Source: DASPKW01 sp038244055 (GTDB lineage Bacteria > Planctomycetota > Phycisphaerae > Tepidisphaerales > Tepidisphaeraceae). Taken from it: a DNA stretch of 23,154 nucleotides. This document shows positions 13,540 through 20,902 of the stretch, in pieces. The stretch lies in NCBI GenBank assembly GCA_038244055.1, contig JBBRTW010000050.1, forward strand, positions 1-23,154, in the 5' to 3' direction. The position numbers and the translations under genes were made by a program. Under the pieces are notes generated by a model. That model ran no database searches. It was given only the letters and a program-made list of their open reading frames with translations, and was not told where the DNA came from. Numbering within the stretch: the first letter of the stretch is position 1; each line of letters begins with the position of its first letter.

Positions 13540-15651
13540 ATGAGAATTCCACTCCCATTCATCCTATTCCTCGCCGCATTCGCGATATTCGGTAACGGTC
13601 CGGTATCGGCCGGCACCCTCGTCCTCCGCGACGGGACCACACTCTCGGGCGAACTCAGGCTGGCCGAGGGCAAAGTCCTTCTTCTGCCCAAAGGTCAGGC
13701 GCCCAAAGAGTTTCCGCTGGATCAGGTAACCCGTGTCACCTTCGCCGCCGATCCCGCCAATCCGGCCGCTGAGACGACCATCAAACTCCCCACCGAGCGC
13801 GTCAAATCCACCGATAAGGATAAGGACCACCAGGTCCGCCGCATCCTCGCCGAGTATTTCGAGGATGTCGATTTCAAGAAGCGCCTGGCCGCCCGCTACG
13901 AATCCTCCAGCTACATCGGCTGGGGCTCCTCCGAGCGCCCCGACCCGGCCGTGCCCTCCTTCTGCGCCGTCCGCTACTCCGCACGCATCGTCCCCGATCG
14001 CACTGAAGACTACACCTTCATCATGGAAGCCCACGGCCAGATGCGCCTCTGGGTTGCCGACAAATTGATGATCGATAACTGGACCGCCACCGCCCATCAT
14101 CTGGCGACCGATCCCATCAAGATGACCGCCGGCCAGCCCGTTGACCTCCGCTGGGAAGTCGTCAGCGGCCGCTACGGCTTTTCCTCTCACCTCCTCTGGC
14201 GCAGTCCATCCGTCACCAATCCCTGGATCAAGGCCGAAGCGTTCCTGCCACCGACCGGAGCCAGCGAAGGCCCGACGGCAACGCTCCTCTCCCCCGAGGA
14301 TGGCCTCTATTTCCGCGCCCCCTCCGAGATCGTGGTCGAAGCCGAAGCATCGGTCAAACAGGGTAAGATCGCCAAGCTCGAACTGGTGATGGATAAGACC
14401 ATCGTCGGCGAGTTCGCCAAGCCTCCCTACAAATTCGCCTGGAAAAACGCCCCCGCCGGCTACCACAAGATCGCCGTCAAGGCCACCGATGACCAGGGAA
14501 TCTCCAGCACCAGCCCCGCCATCAGCATCGCCATCTCCGGATCGGGCAAAGATCAATCCCTCCCCGCCCCCTGGGGCGAGCAGACCATCTTCGAAAAGAA
14601 GCACGAGAAGCATCCCGTCGGCCTGAGCACGTACGTCGATGGCGTCTTCACGCTCACCAAGGCCGGCGGGCAGATTCCCGACAACGATGATGAATGCCAT
14701 TTCATCCACCAGCCCGTCAAAGGCGATTTCACGCTCATCGCCCGCCTCTCTTCATTGACCCCGCCCGATGCCTTCGCCGGTCCGCTGGCCGGCATCATCA
14801 TGAAAGAGCGCTTATCGGGTGAGGGGCGCTTCGCTTCCATTCTCGTCGGCGCGCAGTCGGTCGTCTTCTCGCGCAAGGTCGATTCCTGGGGCAAGGCTTC
14901 AAATAACGAGCGCCTCCAACCTCCGCCCCCCGGCGCCAAATCCATCGACGGCGGCTACCTCAAGCTCCAGCGCCACGAAAACCGCATCCGCGCCTTCACA
15001 TCCCATGACGGTAACGACTGGGAAATCCTCGCCAACGACCGCATCGAACTGCCCGAGCAGCTCTTCGTCGGCCTGTGCGCCCAGAGCCGCAGCCTCGAAA
15101 CTCCCGCCGTCGCGACCTTCGATCGCGTCTCCCTCGTGCAGGGCGCCCCCGAGATGGCCTCAACCGCCAAAGGCATCCTCTTCCGCACCGGCACCTTCCT
15201 TGCCTGCGACGTCTCTTCCGTCAAGGAAAACCTCGTCTACTACAGCCGCGTCGGCGAGAAACAGACCGTCCCCATCGCCGATGTCGCCCGCCTCATCTAC
15301 CGCCCCATCACCGCCGAGCTCGCCGGCAACGTTCCCTCCGGCCAGACCGGCATCATGCTCGCCTCCGGCGATTTCGCCGAAGGCGAAGTCAAGGAAATCA
15401 ACTACCGCGTCGTCATCTCCAACCTCGTCTTCGGCCCGCGCACTTTCAATCTCAAGGGCACCGAAGTCCTCGCCATCTTCCTCAAGCAGCCCGAGCCTGC
15501 CAAAACCCGCTACACCCTCACCACCGCCGACGGCTCCACCTACCGCTCGGCCACCCTCAAGATCGAAAAGGAAACCGTCGGCCTCGAGGACGCCACCTTC
15601 GGCGCACTCTCCCTCCAAATGCCCGACCTCGCCGAAATCCGCATCCAATAA
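13540..15651 (+). CDS. Secreted PA14 / Ig-like / lectin-like domain protein with four-copy beta module
   Basis: A 703-residue exported protein. The signal peptide is MRIPLPFILFLAAFAIFGNGPVSA; ATG 13528 is an equally possible start, and neither has a good ribosome-binding site. A PA14-like beta-barrel spans about 101-235 (AEYFEDVDF, YSARIVPDRTEDYTFIMEAHGQMRLWVADKLMIDNW). A bacterial Ig-like domain spans about 245-333 (PPYKFAWKNAPAGYHKIAVKATDDQG). A concanavalin/DUF1349-type lectin-like domain spans about 345-532 (KGDFTLIARLSSL, LKLQRHENRIRAFTSHDGNDWE). A beta unit of about 44 residues occurs once before these domains (25-68) and three times after them. PA14 and lectin-like domains bind or sit beside carbohydrate, so a polysaccharide-related surface role is plausible; no catalytic domain is visible. 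Confidence 0.82.
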   Translation: MRIPLPFILFLAAFAIFGNGPVSAGTLVLRDGTTLSGELRLAEGKVLLLPKGQAPKEFPLDQVTRVTFAADPANPAAETTIKLPTERVKSTDKDKDHQVRRILAEYFEDVDFKKRLAARYESSSYIGWGSSERPDPAVPSFCAVRYSARIVPDRTEDYTFIMEAHGQMRLWVADKLMIDNWTATAHHLATDPIKMTAGQPVDLRWEVVSGRYGFSSHLLWRSPSVTNPWIKAEAFLPPTGASEGPTATLLSPEDGLYFRAPSEIVVEAEASVKQGKIAKLELVMDKTIVGEFAKPPYKFAWKNAPAGYHKIAVKATDDQGISSTSPAISIAISGSGKDQSLPAPWGEQTIFEKKHEKHPVGLSTYVDGVFTLTKAGGQIPDNDDECHFIHQPVKGDFTLIARLSSLTPPDAFAGPLAGIIMKERLSGEGRFASILVGAQSVVFSRKVDSWGKASNNERLQPPPPGAKSIDGGYLKLQRHENRIRAFTSHDGNDWEILANDRIELPEQLFVGLCAQSRSLETPAVATFDRVSLVQGAPEMASTAKGILFRTGTFLACDVSSVKENLVYYSRVGEKQTVPIADVARLIYRPITAELAGNVPSGQTGIMLASGDFAEGEVKEINYRVVISNLVFGPRTFNLKGTEVLAIFLKQPEPAKTRYTLTTADGSTYRSATLKIEKETVGLEDATFGALSLQMPDLAEIRIQ

Positions 15652-15660
15652 AACGATGCG

Positions 15661-15684
15661 GTGACACGGGCGTCTCGCCCGTGC
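15661..15684. repeat. Dispersed palindromic repeat (CACGGGCG family), single copy
   Basis: CACGGGCG (15665-15672), a TCT loop, and CGCCCGTG (15676-15683) form a perfect 8-bp stem. The 24-nt unit starting GTGACACGGGCG differs by one base from the two copies at 20811-20834 and 20876-20899. It lies 10 nt after the PA14 protein stop. Confidence 0.85.
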
Positions 15685-15803
15685 GAAAATTTCTCCCTCC
15701 GAAAATGATCCGGTCCCCTCTCCTCCCCTCTTCTTCGCGCCTCCCTTCACCCACTCCCGAACTTCGCGTTTAATTTCCCCCCGTCCCCCGTAATATATCC
15801 CCC

Positions 15804-17759
15804 ATGCCCTCCTCCCTCCTCGATTCCCCCGACCCCGCCATCTACGACCTCCGCACCGCCGGCCCCGGCCCCGCAGGCGCGCTCCCTCTCACCGAAGACA
15901 TGCTCCGCAACTGGTCCTCCGGCGATCTTTTCGGCCTCACCCAGGACGCCGGCATGGGCTGGGACCCCACGCTGCTGGCCCGCAAGGAATTTCTCATCCT
16001 CTCCACCTCCGGCGGAATCCGCGCTGATGATGGAACCCCCATCGCCCTCGGCTATCACACCGGCCACTGGGAAGTCGGCCTCCTCATGCAGGCCGCCGCC
16101 CGCCGCTTCAAATCGCTCGGCTATGTCCCCTTCGCCGGCTTCGTCACCGACCCCTGCGACGGCCGAACCCAGGGGACCGTTGGCATGTTCGACAGCCTCG
16201 CCTACCGCAACGATGCGGCCATCGTCCTCCGCCGGCTCATCCGCTCGCTCCCCACCCGCCGCGGCGTCATGGGCGTCGCCACCTGCGACAAGGGCCTGCC
16301 CGCCATGATGATGGCATTGGCCGGCATTCGCGATCTGCCGACCATCCTCGTCCCCGGCGGCGTCACCCTTCCACCCATCGATGGTGAAGATGCCGGGAAA
16401 TCCCAGACCATCGGCGTGCGCTTCGCCCATGGCAAAATCACACTCGCCGAGGCCGCCGAGATCGGCTGCCGCGCCTGCGGCTCGCCCGGTGGCGGCTGCC
16501 AGTTTCTCGGCACCGCCGCCACCAGCCAGGTCGTCGCCGAAGCGCTCGGCCTTTCCCTGCCCCATTCCGCGCTCGCCCCGTCAGGCCAACCCGTTTGGCT
16601 CGATATGGCCGCCCGCTCCGCCTCAGCGCTGGTTGCGATGGAAGCGAACCTCATCAAAACCCGCGACATCCTCACCCCCGCCGCCATCCGCAACGCCATG
16701 ACCGTTCACGCCGCTTTCGGCGGATCGACCAATCTCATCCTTCACGTCCCCGCCATCGCTCACGCCGCCGGCCTGCCCCGCCCCACCTGCGACGACTGGG
16801 CCGCCATCAACAAAAAAGTCCCCCGCCTCGTCGATGCCCTCCCCAATGGCCCGGTCGGCCACCCCACCGTACAGGTCTTCCTCGCCGGCGGCGTCCCCGA
16901 AGTCATGCTCCACCTCCGCGAGCTCGGCCTGCTCGACCTCTCCGCCCTCACCGTCTCCGGCCAAACCCTCGGCCAGGTTCTGGCCTGGTGGGAATTCTCC
17001 GAGCGCCGCGCCCGATTCCGTGAACTACTCCAATCGCACGATAAGATCGACCCCGATCACGTCATCATGTCCCCCGCCGCCGCCCGGGAGCGCGGCCTGA
17101 CTTCGACCGTCGCCTTCCCCAAAGGCAATCTCGCCCCCGAGGGCTCGGTTATCAAAGCCACCAGCATCGACCCCTCGGTGGTCGATCCCGATGGCATCTA
17201 CCGCAAAACCGGCCCGGCCCGCCTCTTCACCCAGGAGCGCGCCGCCATCGCCGCCATCAAGCAGGATCGCATCAAGGCCGGCGACATCATCGTCCTCATG
17301 GCCCGCGGCCCCATGGGCTCGGGCATGGAAGAAACCTACCAGCTCACCAGCGCCTTAAAACATCTCGACTGGGGCAAGGACGTCGCCCTGGTCACCGATG
17401 CCAGATTCTCCGGCGTCTCCACCGGCGCTTGCATCGGCCACGTCGGCCCCGAAGCCTTGGCCGGCGGCCCCATCGGCAAGATCCGCGATGGCGACTGGAT
17501 TCGCATCATCGTCAACCGCAACACCCTCGAAGGCTCGATCGACCTCGTCGGCGCGGCCGCGACCCTGCCGATGGATCAATCCCCCGAACTCGGCGCTCGC
17601 ATCCTCGCCGCGCGCGACTCCAACCCAAACCTCTCCGCCGACCCCGACCTCCCCGATGACACCCGCCTCTGGGCCGCCCTGCAATCTGCCAGCGGCGGCA
17701 CCTGGGGCGGTTGTGTCTATGATGTCGATTCGATTATTCAAAAGCTAAAAGTACGATAA
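15804..17759 (+). CDS. yjhG: D-xylonate dehydratase, YjhG/YagF family (IlvD/Edd superfamily)
   Basis: A 651-residue cytoplasmic dehydratase, matching the roughly 655-residue length of E. coli YagF/YjhG. These enzymes convert D-xylonate to 2-dehydro-3-deoxy-D-pentonate in non-phosphorylative pentose breakdown. Similarity is very high along the whole chain: GNLFGMTQNAGMGWD-like segment (40-53), ALGYHTGHWEVG (81-92), DPCDGRTQGT (116-125), RSLPTRRGVMGVATCDKG (147-164), CRACGSPGGGCQFLGTA (222-238), AAFGGSTNL and RLWAALQSASGGTWGGCVYD at the C-terminus. Cys118, Cys161 and Cys232 are candidate iron-sulfur ligands as in other IlvD/Edd members. The start at 15804 has no visible ribosome-binding site. 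No xylose dehydrogenase or lactonase is nearby, so the pathway partners must lie elsewhere. Confidence 0.93.
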   Translation: MPSSLLDSPDPAIYDLRTAGPGPAGALPLTEDMLRNWSSGDLFGLTQDAGMGWDPTLLARKEFLILSTSGGIRADDGTPIALGYHTGHWEVGLLMQAAARRFKSLGYVPFAGFVTDPCDGRTQGTVGMFDSLAYRNDAAIVLRRLIRSLPTRRGVMGVATCDKGLPAMMMALAGIRDLPTILVPGGVTLPPIDGEDAGKSQTIGVRFAHGKITLAEAAEIGCRACGSPGGGCQFLGTAATSQVVAEALGLSLPHSALAPSGQPVWLDMAARSASALVAMEANLIKTRDILTPAAIRNAMTVHAAFGGSTNLILHVPAIAHAAGLPRPTCDDWAAINKKVPRLVDALPNGPVGHPTVQVFLAGGVPEVMLHLRELGLLDLSALTVSGQTLGQVLAWWEFSERRARFRELLQSHDKIDPDHVIMSPAAARERGLTSTVAFPKGNLAPEGSVIKATSIDPSVVDPDGIYRKTGPARLFTQERAAIAAIKQDRIKAGDIIVLMARGPMGSGMEETYQLTSALKHLDWGKDVALVTDARFSGVSTGACIGHVGPEALAGGPIGKIRDGDWIRIIVNRNTLEGSIDLVGAAATLPMDQSPELGARILAARDSNPNLSADPDLPDDTRLWAALQSASGGTWGGCVYDVDSIIQKLKVR

Positions 17760-17777
17760 ATGATGGAACGAAGTAAG

Positions 17778-17906
17778 GGTCATTCTGAGGGAGCTTCAGG
17801 CGACCGAAGAATCTTGCCCATCCGTATTGGCCCATTCGCATCGACAACATGGCCCGGACGCAAAGGCCAGATCCTTCGGTCGTCTATACTCCCTCAGGAT
17901 GACACC
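17778..17906. repeat. Imperfect ~42-nt inverted repeat element (GTCATYCTGAGGGAG type)
   Basis: The arms 17778-17819 and 17865-17906 are imperfect inverted repeats. Both contain TCATYCTGAGGGAG followed by CGACCGAAGRATCT when read inward on their own strand. The 45-nt loop shows no reading frame. The layout resembles a non-autonomous miniature element or a pair of inverted dispersed repeats between the dehydratase and folK. It could act as a terminator for the dehydratase transcript. Confidence 0.8.
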
Positions 17907-17914
17907 TAAACTAT

Positions 17915-17963
17915 CAACTAACAACTAACAACTCCCAACTATCAACTAGCAACTAGCAACTAC
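17915..17963 (+). repeat. Heptamer tandem repeat (CAACTNN) x7 directly upstream of folK
   Basis: There are seven exact 7-nt units: CAACTAA, CAACTAA, CAACTCC, CAACTAT, CAACTAG, CAACTAG, CAACTAC. The tract ends 6 nt before the folK ATG, so it occupies the place where a ribosome-binding site would be; no purine-rich Shine-Dalgarno is present. Heptameric short tandem repeats of this style are known from cyanobacterial genomes. Confidence 0.92.
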
Positions 17964-17969
17964 CAAACC

Positions 17970-18437
17970 ATGCCCCTCGCCCACATCGCCCTCGGCGCTA
18001 ATCTCGGCGACCGCCAGGCCAACATCCTCGCCGCCCTCCGCGCCCTCGAGCATGCCCCCGGCATCAACGTCGCCAAGGTCTCCACGCTCATGGAAAACCC
18101 CGCCGTCGGCGGCCCGGCCGATTCCCCGCCGTTCCTCAACGCCGCCGCCGAGCTCGTCACTTCCCTCTCCCCCGAAGACCTCCTCCTGGCCATGCTCGAA
18201 ATCGAACGCTCCCTCGGCCGCCACCGCGCCGAGAAATGGGGCCCCCGCACCATCGACCTCGACCTGCTCCTCTACGAAGACCGCATCCTCCACGCCGACC
18301 ACCTCACCATCCCCCACCCCAGAATGCACCAGCGCGCGTTTGTATTGATGCCCCTCGCCCAGATCGCGCCGGAGTTTATTCATCCCGTTTTGAAAAAGAC
18401 CATTGCCCAGCTTGCGGACGAGTTAAAGAACACATGA
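17970..18437 (+). CDS. folK: 2-amino-4-hydroxy-6-hydroxymethyldihydropteridine diphosphokinase
   Basis: A 155-residue enzyme (EC 2.7.6.3) that transfers pyrophosphate from ATP to 6-hydroxymethyl-7,8-dihydropterin in folate synthesis. Family motifs are complete: GANLGDR (9-15), FLNAAAELVTSL (55-66), GRHRAEKWGPRTIDLDLLLY (83-102) with Asp95 and Asp97 as the magnesium ligands, and IPHPRMHQRAFVLMPLAQIAP (114-134). Length and order are typical. The start at 17970 lines up with the family N-terminus, but it is preceded by a heptamer repeat rather than a ribosome-binding site, so initiation may be leaderless or weak. folP and folB are not adjacent. Confidence 0.95.
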   Translation: MPLAHIALGANLGDRQANILAALRALEHAPGINVAKVSTLMENPAVGGPADSPPFLNAAAELVTSLSPEDLLLAMLEIERSLGRHRAEKWGPRTIDLDLLLYEDRILHADHLTIPHPRMHQRAFVLMPLAQIAPEFIHPVLKKTIAQLADELKNT

Positions 18438-18459
18438 TAGACTTTGCGCGAGGGCGTTA

Positions 18460-18816
18460 ATGGCATCATCGCATGGTGTTCATATGAAACCGAACCGGCA
18501 CCGAATCCGTTGGCTCATAGCCCTTATCATATTGGCATCCATTGCCGTGTGTATGCCGACGATTGTATATACAATCAGTCCACCCGACATGGCCAATTTT
18601 CCGGGAGGGATGAATAAATCCGAGGTCGAGAGGCGGACATCTCGTTTTTCATCCTCAGTAGTGCCAAACGCCTCCATTGCAGTTTGGCTGCGTCCCATCC
18701 CATCTGCGCAGGAATTCTACACCGTGAAATACACCGCGCCGTTTCAAACGTATTCATTCCATATCGTTTACGACCGCGCCGACCGCGTTTGGACGGCTAT
18801 ACCCACCTATGAGTGA
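18460..18816 (+). CDS. Small single-pass membrane protein of unknown function
   Basis: A 118-residue protein, not recognised. GAGGG lies 5 nt before ATG 18460; a second ATG at 18484 (MKPNRHRIRW) would begin right at the positive-inside segment. A basic stretch (KPNRHRIRW) precedes one transmembrane helix (LIALIILASIAVCMPTIVYTI, about 19-39). An extracytoplasmic domain of about 75 residues follows, with polar and aromatic content (FYTVKYTAPFQTYSFHIVYDRADRVW). Base composition is visibly less GC-rich than in neighbouring genes, which hints at relaxed selection or a different origin. It starts 22 nt after folK on the same strand and may be co-transcribed. Confidence 0.6.
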   Translation: MASSHGVHMKPNRHRIRWLIALIILASIAVCMPTIVYTISPPDMANFPGGMNKSEVERRTSRFSSSVVPNASIAVWLRPIPSAQEFYTVKYTAPFQTYSFHIVYDRADRVWTAIPTYE

Positions 18817-18875
18817 CCCTTTCGGCCAATCAGCCGATGATCTCAACAGAGCAAATTGAAGTCTCTTCCGAATTC

Positions 18876-18899
18876 TTCGTGCCTTCGTGCCTTCGTGGT
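18876..18899 (+). repeat. Octamer tandem repeat (TTCGTGCC) x3
   Basis: TTCGTGCC, TTCGTGCC and TTCGTGGT follow each other with a period of 8. The TTCGTG core is the same as in the period-9 set at 12045-12071. The tract lies in the gap between the small membrane protein gene and the end of the convergent ABC exporter gene. Confidence 0.85.
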
Positions 18900-18912
18900 T
18901 CAATCTCTTCGC

Positions 18913-20799
18913 CTACGAACTATGACTCACGAACTGCTCGTACAAATGCGCATACTTCCCCTCCCGCCCCATCAATTCCCGATGCGTCCCCCGCTCGATG
19001 ATCTTTCCCTGCTCGATCACCAAGATTGTATCCGCCCGTAAAATCGTGCTCAAACGATGCGCCACGATGAACGTCGTCCGCCCTTCCAGCAGTTTCTCCA
19101 GCGATTGCTGCACGATCATCTCCGTCGCCGTATCCACCGCGCTGGTCGCTTCATCGAGCATGAAAATCCGCGGGTCCGCCAGAAACGCCCGCGTGAAGCA
19201 GATGAGCTGCCTCTGCCCCAGCGACATGCTCCCCCCGCGCTCGCCCACTTCGGTGTTGAAACCATCCGTCAGGCTCATCACCGCATCGTAAGACCCGATC
19301 TGCCGCGCGGCCGCGATCACCTCCTCATCCGTGGCGCTCTCCCGCCCATAGCGGATGTTCTCCATCACCGTCCCGCTGAACAGATAATTCACCTGCAAAA
19401 CCAGCCCCGTCTGCTTGTTCAGCGATTCCCCCTTCACCAGCCGAATATCGTGCCCATCCACCGTGATCTTCCCGGCCTGCGGCTGATAGAACCGCGCGAT
19501 CAGCGAAATGATCGACGATTTCCCGCTCCCCGTCGCTCCCACCAGCGCCACCATTTCCCCAGGCCGGGCTTCGAAATCGATGTCGTGCAGCACCGGCCGC
19601 TCGGGGTTGTATCCGAACGTCACATGCTCGAAGCGCACCCGCCCATCGATGCGCGGCAGCGGCTGCGCGCCTTCCACATCCTGCATCTCCGGCGCGGAAT
19701 CCAGCAGCGCGAAAACCCGCTCCGCCCCCGCCATCGCCATCATCAACTGATTCGAAAAATTCCCGAAATTCAAAATCGGGTTCATGAACCAGTCCCAATA
19801 TAGATACGCCGCCACCACCGCCCCGATCCCGGCCGATGCGCTGCTGCCGATCTGGCCCTTGGTCAGCAGGTAGCCGCCGTAGGCGATGATGATGACCCGC
19901 CCGAAGAACCGGATCACCTCCAGCAGCGGCTGGTAAAGCCCGTTCACCCGCGCGTTGGCCATGTTGTTCTCGGTATTGGCCGCCTGCAGCGCGTTGAAGC
20001 GGGTCAGGTTGGAAGACTGCCGGTTGAACGCCACCACCACGCGCATTCCCGTGATGTTCTCCGCCAGGTTCGTCGATACGCGCGTAAAACCCTCCCGCGC
20101 CACCTGGAACAAAAAGGCCGACTTCTTCCGATAAATCTTATGGCTGAACCACAGCACCGGCGCCAGCCACGCCACTGACAAGAACAGCCGCCAGTCCGTC
20201 CACACCAGCATCATCGCCGCGAAGACCATCATCAGCGCGTTGGCCGCCACCTGCCAGATGCCCCAGACATTCACCTCGCGCAGGCTGGAGATATCGCTCG
20301 TGCAGCGGCTGATGATCCGCCCCAGCTTGGTCTTGTCGTAAAAGCTCATCGACATGCGCTGCAGATGCTCGAAGATCCGCCGCCGCAGCCCAAACTGCAC
20401 GCGCTCGCCCGCCAGGGTCATGATCAGGATCACATACCGTTCGAGAATGCGCGCCAGCACCGAAACCCCCGCCCAGATCAAAACGATCCACACGATCCCC
20501 CAGCACGCCTGCCGCGCCGTCATCCCGCCGCTTTGAACTTCCGAGAACGATGAAACCCGATCGATCACCCACTGCATGAACCGCGGCGACTGCATATCCA
20601 GCAGCAGCATGATGAACCCGAGCACCAACCCGAACAAAAACAGCCTTCCCTGCGGCCGAAGATTGTTCAGCACCCGCTTGACCAGCGGCCACTCGATCGG
20701 CTTGTACTTCTGCTCCTCATCATCGCTCTGCACCTCCTGCGCCGGCGCAGCAGGCTTGCCAGCGTCTTTGCGTCGTCGAAATATCCAGTCCAATGCCAT
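18913..20799 (-). CDS. ABC exporter half-transporter with consensus catalytic residues but non-canonical signature
   Basis: A 628-residue protein of the MsbA/heterodimeric multidrug type. The start at 20799 (MALDWIFRRRK) is preferred because the longer frame to 20850 runs through a palindromic repeat. The membrane domain (about 45-350, six predicted helices) precedes the nucleotide-binding domain. Walker A is GATGSGKSS (421-429). The signature is MSLGQRQ (525-531) where LSGGQ is expected. Walker B IFMLDE keeps catalytic Glu550, and H-loop His581 is present. Its partner is the gene immediately upstream on this strand. The family exports lipids, drugs or peptides; the substrate is not predictable. 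The pair is probably co-transcribed, with this gene second. Confidence 0.92.
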   Translation of the reverse strand: MALDWIFRRRKDAGKPAAPAQEVQSDDEEQKYKPIEWPLVKRVLNNLRPQGRLFLFGLVLGFIMLLLDMQSPRFMQWVIDRVSSFSEVQSGGMTARQACWGIVWIVLIWAGVSVLARILERYVILIMTLAGERVQFGLRRRIFEHLQRMSMSFYDKTKLGRIISRCTSDISSLREVNVWGIWQVAANALMMVFAAMMLVWTDWRLFLSVAWLAPVLWFSHKIYRKKSAFLFQVAREGFTRVSTNLAENITGMRVVVAFNRQSSNLTRFNALQAANTENNMANARVNGLYQPLLEVIRFFGRVIIIAYGGYLLTKGQIGSSASAGIGAVVAAYLYWDWFMNPILNFGNFSNQLMMAMAGAERVFALLDSAPEMQDVEGAQPLPRIDGRVRFEHVTFGYNPERPVLHDIDFEARPGEMVALVGATGSGKSSIISLIARFYQPQAGKITVDGHDIRLVKGESLNKQTGLVLQVNYLFSGTVMENIRYGRESATDEEVIAAARQIGSYDAVMSLTDGFNTEVGERGGSMSLGQRQLICFTRAFLADPRIFMLDEATSAVDTATEMIVQQSLEKLLEGRTTFIVAHRLSTILRADTILVIEQGKIIERGTHRELMGREGKYAHLYEQFVSHSS

Positions 20800-20810
20800 G
20801 AGTGTTTCCA

Positions 20811-20899
20811 GTGACACGGGCGTCCCGCCCGTGCAAATCCTGCTACACAAAGTTTCCGATCCACCAAGCCGTTTCGCACGGGCGGGACGCCCGTGTCAC
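20811..20899. repeat. Paired palindromic element inside the ABC exporter operon
   Basis: The 24-nt sequences at 20811-20834 and 20876-20899 are perfect reverse complements of each other, 41 nt apart, and each also holds its own CACGGGCG/CGCCCGTG-type palindrome. The 89-nt unit fills nearly all of the 103-nt gap between the two exporter genes. It resembles a REP/BIME-like composite element. In RNA it would form either one long hairpin or two small ones. Confidence 0.9.
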
Positions 20900-20902
20900 G
20901 TT

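Noticed and set aside
13564..14709. A 381-codon minus-strand frame opposite the PA14 protein gene
   Set aside because: Its composition is Gly/Asp/Ala/Val shadow sequence with no recognisable domain, while the plus frame shows signal peptide, PA14 and Ig-like features.
17915..17963. CAACTNN array considered as a CRISPR or iteron array
   Set aside because: Units are only 7 nt with no spacers of CRISPR length, no cas gene is near, and there is no replication initiator or origin context; it is a simple heptamer tandem repeat.
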